Below, piece after piece: positions 12,501 to 21,686 of a stretch of DNA of 64,000 nucleotides. Position 1 is the first letter of the stretch, and each line of letters opens with the position of its first letter. The notes under the pieces were generated by a model. It was not told the DNA's origin and did no database searches. It saw only the letters and a list, made by a program, of their open reading frames with translations. This DNA comes from Patiria miniata (lineage: Eukaryota > Echinodermata > Asteroidea > Valvatida > Asterinidae), in assembly GCF_015706575.1 (NCBI RefSeq), contig NW_024037062.1:3282811-3346810 (forward strand). Direction: 5' to 3'. The position numbers were made by a program, and so were the translations under genes.

Positions 12501-12936
12501 ATCATAATTTGAACTTGGTCTCGAGTCCATATGCCTGAGTCCGAGATTGAATTTGAGCCCACGTGTTACGGAATCTGACGCAGATAAACAGGGCTCGGTT
12601 TTTGACCGGTGTTTTTGACTCTGACTGAAGATCATGAGCTCGAGTTCAAGCCCGACATGAACCACTGATGTTCTTCTCGATTTGTGTTAGTAACACGTCT
12701 ATTCGTATTTTTGTTCTCTTGCTTTGTTGTCAGGTTCACTGTTTGATGTCACTGGGAGCTATTTCGCCAGTCTTCTCGTCATCGCCGCCATCTTTGTTTG
12801 CGCTTCGGCGGCATTTCTGTTCATTCCAGTGCGGAGAAAGATTCGGTCAGGTGGTTCATGTTACTCATCCGCATCACGTGATCAGCAACATGAGTTACAA
12901 TATCCTGAGGGTCAATGCAATCAGGTGACAATGTAA
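9554..12936 (+). CDS. Monocarboxylate-transporter-like protein (SLC16/MFS), six exons, 483 aa
   Basis: Exons 9554-9707, 10232-10528, 10798-11222, 11451-11676, 12103-12249 and 12734-12936 all have AG/GT borders and join in frame to a TAA stop. SLC16 proteins are plasma-membrane major facilitators of about 450-500 aa moving monocarboxylates or related solutes. Here two hydrophobic halves flank an acidic, charged cytoplasmic loop at about residues 191-265, the usual MCT layout. GWLGSLSAALARLFSP and SGVGANLTLHSSLQLLLEWF match MCT helix regions. The usual first-helix motif (acidic-Gly-Gly-x-Gly-Trp) is replaced by RRWHWV, so this is a divergent, MCT12/13/14-like orphan rather than a clear lactate carrier. 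Start: ATG 9554 has G at -3 and +4; an in-frame ATG at 9449 would add 35 less hydrophobic residues. Substrate unknown. Confidence 0.9.
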
Positions 12937-13382
12937 GCTGAACATTAGTGTGTCAGAAAACTAAATTCAAAGGCAAGGAAGCGAAGCCACTGCACAGGAT
13001 TTGTTTTCCCAAAATATTGTATTCAATCTTTCACAATTATTAGTCGTCATATAAGTAGCTCTGCTTATTTAATTTCACGTTGAGATGGATATAAGTATAA
13101 CCTGTTTGCATTCCATGTCAATTTCATGAACAGCGCCCCCTAGAATATCGTGATGCCTGCCCCCCCCCCCCTCCCATTTCCACGGCGCGCAATTTCTTGA
13201 TTTTGCGGTCTGGTCATCCCCCATTTCCACCGCTCGTCGACACGGATTTACGCCACTGATTTTGGGCACACATCCATTATTTTAGTTTGTCTCGATCGTT
13301 TTATCGCCATGAATATTCGTGAATAGAATGGACGGTACAGTGCATCACCACGTGATGCACTCTCGTCTAATCAGGAGACAAA
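12937..13382. other. Short intergenic stretch after the transporter gene
   Basis: No gene seen. A C-rich tract lies at about 13158-13175. No AATAAA was found close to the transporter stop codon. Confidence 0.5.
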
Positions 13383-14430
13383 ATTATGGGAGCGGGGATA
13401 CATTTCATAATTTGGGGTAGGAAAAAAAGGAATTACAAAGATACCATGCCATCAATTCAAACTCTGGTCACTTTTTTTTCTGTGTTATGTTGGCCAAAAC
13501 AGTCGAAGCAGTAACTTGAAGTGCTTTACTTATATATATTATAAAATACCTCATTCAATGAATGAACATATATGTGCCGCCTTTAAAGCGCTGGTTGGCA
13601 TGATAATTGTACATGTACATGTATCGGCTACACTTAAAGTCACAATAAAGCATATTCACTTTCTCTACTTTTTGACAACACGAAAAATAAAACAGATGCA
13701 TGTTCAGCTCAGAAAAAGTCTTGATCGTTTTTCTAATCTGACGGCGGTGCTAATTACGCATATTATACTCAGACACGGAAACTTAAGTCTGGCCACTTGT
13801 TTTGGGCTTTATATTTATCAGATCCTTCTTCAAAATACAATAAGACGTGACCTGCCTATGCTGATTGATGTTGCGGGGAATCGAGCTATCCATCCATTTA
13901 TAAGAATGTCAATCTGCTGTAACATTGCAAGAGTCACTCGTTCACCGCACACAATAGTTAGGCAGCCATGTACGTTTGTTTGCGTTATGTCACGCTTTGA
14001 TGTTCAAGATGGCGTACCCTTGATAAAGGTCTTTTGACTTATACAATTGCTAATACAAACAGCTTCACGGGCGGATCCAGCATTCAGGAAACATGGGGGT
14101 AATGTTAAGGGGGTGTGTGAGGAGGTTGTGACTGCTGGGGGTCCGGGGCATCCCCCCCCCCCCTCCGCCCTGAAAATTGTGAAATCTACGATGCTTTCCC
14201 CGCCATTCTATAACACTATTTGAGAATATAGGAACTTTAGAATTCCTTTTATCTTCTTTGGGCCCCATTTTACTGGTATCATAAATAAATCAGAAGCTCA
14301 GGGGCTGCATCCACCCCCAGATTTGGGCTTGATATGAAATAAATAGAGCGAGTGTTTCTCAAATGCTTTTTTCCGAATTACAAAATTTCAGGATAATAAT
14401 TTCTCCCATACTAATTCTCTGTAGACACAG

Positions 14431-15375
14431 TGACACATTAACTGCTGATACTGCTCTTCACTGGAACTTGAGTCTCGACATAGTGCATAAGAAACTGCAT
14501 ACACAACCAAAGTACAAATTTCTTTGGTCACGATTCCACTATTATTCCAACTGTTTTTCAACATTCCAGTCAAAACTACTTCTTTCTGGGGATGTAAACC
14601 CTAACCCAGGGCCAGTTACGCATGACTATCCCCCTGAAAATCTTGAAGGTAGTCATTGCCCAGAAACTGCTAGCAATCGTTTGGTTTATGACAGATCCTT
14701 TCTTTTGCGAGTCCAGCAGGAGAATGTTTACTTACAGTCAGCTCAGAAGCTGCCTGATGTCATATGGACAAACATTAAATCCCTTGGATTGTCACGAAAA
14801 CACAGGTCCCACAGAGGTAAGGGAAAAGGAAGCAACGCCAAATTCAGGTTGTGTCATCTTGCCGTGTTATCGGTCACAGAGTTAACCAACTGCGCGGTGT
14901 CAATCATGAAAACCTACGATACATCCCAAAACAGGACCACAACACAAATGAACTCAATTCCAGAATTTGTGTTTGGAATGCCCACTCCTTCAGGAACAAG
15001 TCATGTTCCACATGTGACTACATTGTAGAACATGACATAGACATCATTGCAATCAGTGAGAGTTGGCTGTACGAAGATGATCCCGTTGTCATAGGTGAGT
15101 GCACTCCTCCTGGATACGCTTTCCCCAGTGCAGCGAAGGAGTGGAATAGTCTGCCCTTTTCCATTCAAAATGCCAAATCTCTCGAGCAATTCAAGAAGCT
15201 GATCAAGACCAATTTATTCCACCAATAATCAATTCATTGTCTATGCTACCTGTTTTTATTATTTAACTTAAATTATTTATTTACTTTAATTGTTCATTAT
15301 TTGTAAGCGCTGTGATTTAGTTGACTAAAAAGAGCGTTCTTAAATGCCGATTATTATTATTATTATTATTTTTAT
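14431..15375 (+). mobile_element. Internally deleted LINE with 2A-like motif and (ATT)n tail
   Basis: Inserted in copy 1 of the duplication and absent from copy 2 (intact site 58100-58110). Flanks are TAGACACAG on the left and TAGACACACAG on the right. The first frame encodes LLLSGDVNPNPGP (14579-14617), the 2A-like signature of several APE-type LINEs, with Asn where active 2A usually has Glu. A second frame (about 14851-15228) carries the start of an AP endonuclease (WNAHSFRNKS, DIDIIAISESWL, PPGYAF). It runs directly into the extreme C-terminus of an L2/CR1-type polyprotein (AAKEWNSLPF to LIKTNLF) and a stop. The rest of the endonuclease and all of the reverse transcriptase are missing. The 3' end has a GCGCTGTGATTT-like block and ATT repeats typical of L2/Crack-like tails. 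Confidence 0.85.
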
Positions 15376-15498
15376 TAGACACACAGTACCTTCTAGCAAC
15401 TAACACATAATAATTCTTAATTTTTTATAACGAGCATATTTCTTTCTTAAATTCGTACATAAAATTTCTCTTATTCGTTGTCATGTTCTAAATTTATA

Positions 15499-16979
15499 GG
15501 TTTTCCCGGCGAATTTCCGAATTTTTCTAATCAGTTTCATTATCAGCCATTCAATTTCACGTGAGTTTTGCACATGTGGTCAAATTTGGGTTTCTTTTTC
15601 ATTTTGGGTTCATTCAATTTCATTTTTAGGCAGCCAAGATTTTGCTCTGAATGTTCGTGTTCGTTTTTGAGCATGCTATTTCGTTTTGGTGCATTCAACA
15701 CTTAATTTGTAGCAGTCTTAAATTAAGTCTTTGCAACCTTTTGACGGTTGACGCATTCAAATAAGCGAACATCTGTGCGCTTATAACGTATAACCGTGCT
15801 TTTCGTTTCTTATTCGTTTATGGGCAATAGCTTTCATCGTATGGTCATTCAAATTAATAAGATGTTTTAATTGATATGTTTTTTTTATGTTCCTCCAAGG
15901 TTCATTCCCCCCCCCCCAAAAAAAAATCTTGATGACTGTAAAATTTACAATGTTACAAACTAACTGATATGAGGGAAACAAGATGTAACAAAATAATTAA
16001 TTGAAAGTGACTAAGATAATTTATTTTTCACTGTTGATCTTGTCTACTTGTTTAAACGTCTAATCAAGGGGTATCTTTACGTCTTGCACTTTTTTGACGT
16101 GCAACACATCGGGACACGTGTGTTTGGCAACCATCGGGAACACTTCTCTTGCGTTATTTATGTTTTCTTGCGTTTGTCTGACCGAACACTTACCGTATTC
16201 AAAGGGCCCATGCAAAAGTAAGTTTTCAACGCAAACCTTGAAAATACATCTCTGTGTAACATTTAACCTTAATCGCAAGTTTTATTTTCCATTTTGAAGG
16301 GTGTTTTTTTTTTGCCCTCTCCATTTTTATGCTAATGCATGCTTTCACACGAATGTTTTCAATTAGCAAGTTTTGGATGAATAATTTGAAAGAAAAACCC
16401 CTAAACTGAACAGTGTCTCCCTGAAATGACATCACAGTGACAGCGCGCTCATAGGTAGTCCGAAAAAGCATGGAAACTTTGAAATGTTTAAAGAAGTGCA
16501 CTTTTGCAATAAGATTTTCGAAAAAATGTTGTCAAATGTGTATTTTTTTTTACATAACAGTTGCACAAAAAGAATACCTGAGAACAATTCATTGCACATA
16601 CCCTTTAATTAAGAACAAAGGCATCTACGGATTGAAGACATCAAATATGAGTTACGCTAAGGAATACGGACACGTATGAAGTCTTAAAAGATGTTTGACA
16701 AAATGTGAAATATGCTTGCCCATTAATGAAAACGAATGCCCGATCAACCCTTACTGCTGGTTATGACGAAATTGAATGAACAACGCGATAGTTTGAATAT
16801 GAATGCATCTTTGATAGAGACGAGTGAAGATAAAAGGCGATAGAATGCTCGGATAGTGAAATAGAATGATTCTTTTTGATTGTCGAATGCCGATCTTCGT
16901 GATCTTTCAATTTTAATATAAATCGCATGAGCCAGGCGGTAAATTGACTGAAAACTTGGTGAAATTGGCCGGGAAAACC
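15499..16979 (-). mobile_element. Unclassified 1.48-kb TIR element, family R4, copy a
   Basis: The ends read GGTTTTCCCGGCGAATTTC and the inverse GAAATTGGCCGGGAAAACC, flanked by TATA on both sides. The paralogous locus in duplication copy 2 (58211-58230) lacks the element and keeps a single TATA. The interior has many ATTCAATTTC-like motifs and no coding frame. More copies are at 32270-36412 in the opposite orientation. No superfamily recognised. Confidence 0.75.
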
Positions 16980-17561
16980 TATATTTTAAGTCCTTCAAGT
17001 ACACAGGAAAAAGCAACCTTGCTGTACGACTGTCCAGATTTCCCTGGAGATTTGCCTTTCTTTTTAAAGTGTACTCCCAGGGTTTGCTTTTTTCTGTAAG
17101 TCTTACCAATCAGCTAAATATCTATACGTACACCCTGACTAACGATTAACCAGTATGCATTTTAAATGCATCAGTAATATAGATTCAACAAATTTTAAGA
17201 AAAAAAAGCTAATAATATTCATCAAATTTCATCCAAACTACCAAATAATTTTGAGTAGAGCCGGTATTTACAAGCATGAATATTTTCGTTTTGTTCTACG
17301 ACAGAGCTACCTTTTGACGTTGAAATCATTTCACTCACTCGTCGGCAATGTAATGAGTCTGACTAATAGCAGCCAATCACTTCAAACCTCATGCTGCAAT
17401 GGTTGTTCCATTCAGTGGGGTGAATGCGCAGGATTCTGGTGCGCAAGGCAAACGGTAGGCGAGTAGTTACCAGGGTGTTACTGTCCTTGTTACCAGGGAA
17501 CTGTTCAAAAAAGAAGAATGGTGTGTTCAGCTTGTAGAGATTCGAATGGATTCATTATGTC

Positions 17562-17941
17562 CAGTGGCATATCCAGAGGAGGGGGGCAGGGGGGGCAGGG
17601 GCCCCCCCCCCAAGGATTTTTTGAAAAATATTTTGCTCAGTAAGTATTTCCATAAATGTTTAGAGAGTTCTGACATCAACCCCAAAAAAGAAAACCAGCT
17701 AAAAAAAAGGCATTACAATGCGCTGTTAAAATCGGCACATATTTTCCAGTATGCATAATAAAGGTTTTGAAGAGCGCCCTCATTTGGAAGATGGTCCTCC
17801 CCCAACACTTTTTGATTTTACGGAGGCCAAGTGTCGGAAAAAAAACACCATATCTATATTTGGCCGTGGATGTGCGGTTCCCCCTCCCCCCCCCCCCCCC
17901 CCCCACACACACACCCACATCATGAGCTGGATACGCTACTG
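17562..17941. mobile_element. hAT-type MITE with perfect 8-bp target duplication (copy 1)
   Basis: TSD ATTATGTC at 17554-17561 and 17942-17949. Termini are CAGTGGCATATCCAG and the inverse of CAGTAGCGTATCCAG. It carries G-rich and C-rich homopolymers next to the ends. The same element and TSD are in duplication copy 2 (58796-59163), so it inserted before the duplication. Confidence 0.85.
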
Positions 17942-18504
17942 ATTATGTCGTAACATAGTCAGCAAAACAACTTTTGACATTTTGATACCTTTAAACATTT
18001 CTATTAGTCAGAAAGCTTAGACCCAATTTTTGACAAGATCGTGACCGACTGGTTCAAACCACCAAATTTGGCAGATAGATTGTTATAGCCCTAGAGTAAA
18101 TATGAAGAAGGGAAGGGTGCCTTATTTGCATAAATCGTTAATCCCAACAGTGTAATATATTTTTCCCACTTTTAATTTTTTGAAAAGTATATTTTTAAAT
18201 TTTTTGAAAAGGATATTTTGGGGATTTCACTTACACATCCTTACCTCAATAACATTTTCGAAAGCATTTAAGACTGACTGGATAATAATATGAGGACATA
18301 GTAACGATCCTAAATGGCTACTTTTATACTCTAAAGTTGCACTCATTAACGCTTTAATATGCAAATTAGGCACTCTTCCCAAAAGAATTTCAGGTGGGCA
18401 CCCCTTCTAAATATTTTCTTTAGGGCTTTAATAATCTATCTGCCAATTTTGGTGCTTTGGACCAGTCGGTCATGATTCCAACCGTATGAAACCTGACTAT
18501 ATAC

Positions 18505-18716
18505 CTTTATTGGTGTGCCGTCTGCATCAGTCACGTTATTCCAGGACTGACCATCTTCGCTGTACGTCACTTGGTACTCCTCCACCCATTGGAGGTGTGA
18601 GTTGTCTCCGCGCCCCTGGGTGATCAGACCAGTGATGGTGACTGTGCCATCGAAGTCAACCTGTATCCATGGACTATTATCAGTGCTGCCAGCGTTACAC
18701 CATGCTGCAGCGTATT
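18505..18716 (-). CDS. F5/8 type C (discoidin) domain exon, central part, gene copy 1
   Basis: The acceptor TTGTACAG precedes 18716 and a GTATAT donor follows 18505. The exon encodes AAAWCNAGSTDNSPWIQVDF, then TVTITGLITQGRGD, QWVEEYQVTYSEDG and WNNVTDADGTPIK, the central block of a discoidin domain (an extracellular adhesion/lectin-like beta sandwich). It begins two bases into a codon (completing G to GAA) and ends at a codon boundary. The donor phase of the exon at 26607-26741 fits exactly. The expected last third of the domain was not found between 12937 and 18504. Confidence 0.88.
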
Positions 18717-19111
18717 CTGTACAACAACAAAAAACCTAAGATTTCTTACTGCATTCAACGATTTAGCCATATTGCAGGAATCTGGCTCAAATTGGACTTC
18801 GAGGTAATGTTTAACAATGATCTTTGCCAATAATCTTTGTCTGACCCAACGTTAGACGACTACGTTGTCTAGCGTATCGTCCACGGGCGTCGCTAGACCA
18901 TTTTGAAAGGGGGGGGGGTGTCAACATGAAATTTGCCGACGGACCGGCACACAAAATAATTGATAATTTCTGCCCCAAAAGACCCCTTAATTAAATCCAT
19001 TTCTAATTCCCCCACATCATGTATTATAATGGTTTATTATGTTGATTGCTCTGAATGGAATAAATTTTCAGTTATGTTTCAAGAGTTCCTCTGACATCAA
19101 TCCCACTAAGG

Positions 19112-19391
19112 CCAAAAAAAAAGTCTGCGGTTTCTGGTATGCGCGCGCGTCGCCGTAGCCATGCGCGTCGGCAAAATGAAAAAGTTTTTTTTTTTTCAAT
19201 GAAAGATGATGTCTCAAAACCGCCAAACTCACTGGTTTGACAGGAATCCTGCTGCTGCACAATTTTAACGTGTTTTTAGATGGGGTTATGATCGAGAATA
19301 AGCTTTATGTGGCCTCTCTGGTCTTCCATAATAACGCCGCACCACTTTTTGGGCAAGCTCCATACCAGAAACCGGAGACTTTTTTTTGGCC
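19112..19391. repeat. Short foldback inverted repeat
   Basis: GGCCAAAAAAAAAGTCTGCGG with GTTTCTGGTATG on the left is mirrored by CATACCAGAAACCGG and AGACTTTTTTTTGGCC on the right. The arms are about 32 bp and the spacer about 215 bp. No coding content. Confidence 0.6.
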
Positions 19392-20160
19392 TAAAGGAAA
19401 CCCATTCAACAACCATTAAAATGAGCCGTGAAAATCTTCATTTGATATGTAGTATGCATAATAATGGCAAGTGTCCGAAGAGAAAAAAACATGTCTACAT
19501 TTCGGCGCTGATTGTAACCAGTTGTCCCCCCCCCCCATCAAAAGCTGGATACGCTGCTGGCGTGTACACGCCCACGTAAGCATACCTTGTGCAGGCCCGA
19601 TCCCTGATCCCAGCCGGGGGGGGGGGGGTTCTTTAAAGCTATAGTCCATCATTTGCAGCCATCCAAAAAGTGACTGACTTAATTATTGTTGAAAAAACAT
19701 ACTTGGTTGAAAGATAGCAAGAGGACTAAACTCCCTGTGAAATTATTCTTTCCGGCAAGCTGTCATTTTGAAGAAATCAACGAAGGAATGCCTTTCCAAA
19801 GGTGCGTTTTAAGAAGCACCGTTGAAAATTTCCGTAGTAGTTCGTTTTTTTATTCAGCGAAGCGCGCGCAAGCGTTGACACGATGCACACGCGCACGCTG
19901 TTGCTATAATTCGTCGGATCAGTGCGCGACTTCGCGTAGCTGCAATCGGCTCAGTGAAAACGTGTCTTGCCGGACGCTGAATTCAGGCCCATTCAAAACA
20001 TGATTCAGCAACTTTGGATTTGAAATCGAGATCCTAAAATGCTGTTTTTCTCGAAATATACAGCTGATTTTGAGCACTTTTGTGGCTTCAAACGAACAAA
20101 ATGCACAAATTACAAATGATGGAATATACCTTAAATCCTAAAGTGAATTTCTGTTATATG

Positions 20161-20395
20161 CGAGCGGAGAGCGCGAAGCCCTGAAGGCGTGGGGTCCGGG
20201 GCCCACCTAAAAGTTCTGGATTGTGTGCTCTGTGGTGCAATCTGAAGCATTTCCTAGCCACTTTCCACTGATTTTTTTATGTGTGCGTGGGGTCCGGGGC
20301 CAGCCTAAAAGGTCTGGATTTTATGCTTTGTGGTGCAATCTGAAGCATTTCCTGGCCACTTTCCCCTGACTTTTTGTAACTTTTTACTGGCTCGT
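20161..20395. repeat. GAAGGCGTGGGGTCCGGGGCC repeat, two tandem partial units
   Basis: The block GCGCGAAGCC-CTGAAGGCGTGGGG followed by CTGTGGTGCAATCTGAAGCA occurs at 20161 and partly again at 20285. Relatives are at 32118-32230, 41034-41130 and 61037-61145. Non-coding dispersed repeat. Confidence 0.65.
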
Positions 20396-20539
20396 GTTTA
20401 GGGAGATGGGGGGGGGGGGGGTCATCAAAGTTGATGTATTACATCACAAACATTACATCAAACTGAAGCTCGACACTCTTTCGAGTTTTGCCTTCTTTAG
20501 CTTTAGCTTGATCCATGGTTTTGAGTCGTCACTTAGCCG

Positions 20540-21030
20540 TAGCTGTCAACCGCCATATATGAAGCGACCTCGCGCGGCAGCTCGTGCCGACATGACAGTC
20601 TTGACAGAGTGTACAATTTTTTTGCCAAGGAATTCAGAACCGGATGTTAGCTTCGCAGGGTTTTGAGCAACGCTGTCTATTATTTACACTCTCAATATTT
20701 TCTTCTTTTTTTGCCGACAGCACCATGATTTCACCGACAAAAAATTGTCTAATGGGGGTTGTGACCCCCCCCCCCCCTGCAGCGACGCCCATGGTATCGT
20801 CGGCTCTTCAGGACCGCCTTGGTGGTCGGTCGCATTGCTGGTTACGCGTACGATAGCTGCACGCATCACAATGCGCAGCGGGGACCTGTGACCCATATAA
20901 TTTCCTGATGACATTTTGCCGATATCCTCCGACTATTGACGTCCGCACGTTATTTGTAGTGCACAGTCATAATGGATTAGGTTACTACGAATCAACCACA
21001 AATCGAGCAGTAAATTGTGCAACTGAAGGG
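20540..21030. other. Gene-free stretch with a C-homopolymer
   Basis: No coding signal. A C-run at about 20765-20778 sits in a patch reading GTCTAATGGGGG to GCAGCGACGCCC, likely the edge of a degenerate repeat. The paralogous stretch in copy 2 (61765-62740) does not align here, so one or both copies were rearranged. Confidence 0.4.
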
Positions 21031-21418
21031 ACATTGCGAATGCGCCCAATTGGGCTACAAAACGCATTTTAATGAAATTATATTAAATGGAAAGAACATT
21101 TAATAGTAGGACATAAACGTCTACCCAACCATCATTTAACACTGGTTGTTTTTGTGTGATTCTTGCGTAAACCATGCGACAACTAATTTTGGGTGTCAAA
21201 ATAGTGAGTCTCAAAAATAGAACTGTTGAGTGCTAGTTGTGAATCTGGCATGACACAGTGTATTGTATAATGCGGACGTGCGAGAAACAACATTTGTGTT
21301 GCTACTTTGTGTATTGTGACACACACGACTTGAACTGTACATTGAATGGAAACGGCGGGAAATGCGTATATGTATGCCACAGAAGTCCACCGCGTGCGAT
21401 GTAAACAACTGTTCATCC
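21031..21418 (+). repeat. Kolobok-like MITE R2, left part, split by the LTR retrotransposon
   Basis: It matches 30313-30748 and 62740-63025. The right part continues after the insertion at 26030-26157 and ends TAATATCCCT-TTAA. The intact copy at 30313 starts TTAA-AGGGATATTA, so the ends are inverted repeats with TTAA targets and a purine-rich start, as described for Kolobok. Non-coding. Confidence 0.65.
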
Positions 21419-21552
21419 TGTCGTATGGCACGAACTACATGTTATCAAATAAAAGGAGTTCCAAGATGGCAGCTCGCTATGAACAAGTCTTACTCTATCA
21501 GTGTCTATGGTTTACGGTGAGTCCGTTCCAGTTATTTCCCTAAGATATTACA
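21419..21552 (+). repeat. 5' LTR (134 bp)
   Basis: Unusually short for a Ty3-type LTR. It contains AATAAA at 21448-21453 and an ATG at 21466 in strong context (AAGATGG). This opens a 25-codon frame whose first 17 codons end at a consensus splice donor, ACG/GTGAGT, at 21516/21517. The LTR may therefore supply a spliceable first exon; that is inference. Confidence 0.95.
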
Positions 21553-21570
21553 TGGTGGCAGCGCTGGGTT
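21553..21570 (+). promoter_or_regulatory. Primer binding site, tRNA-Leu-like
   Basis: TGGTGGCAGCGCTGGG starts immediately after the LTR. It is complementary to the 3' end of an animal tRNA-Leu (AAG type, ending CCGCTGCCA-CCA) with one mismatch, recalled from family knowledge and not searched. Confidence 0.75.
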
Positions 21571-21686
21571 TCTAATATACCCGCGGACATTTAGGGCATA
21601 GTATTCGAACGTCACTTGACTTTTTGGACACGTAATAAGGGCATTTTTACGTCGGAAATTCACCGCACGAGTGACGGTTCAGAACA

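Noticed and set aside
13516..14037. 173-codon open frame on the plus strand
   Set aside because: It lies in the duplication, and the paralogous stretch (56806-57800) breaks the frame with small indels and a mariner insertion. No recognisable domain.
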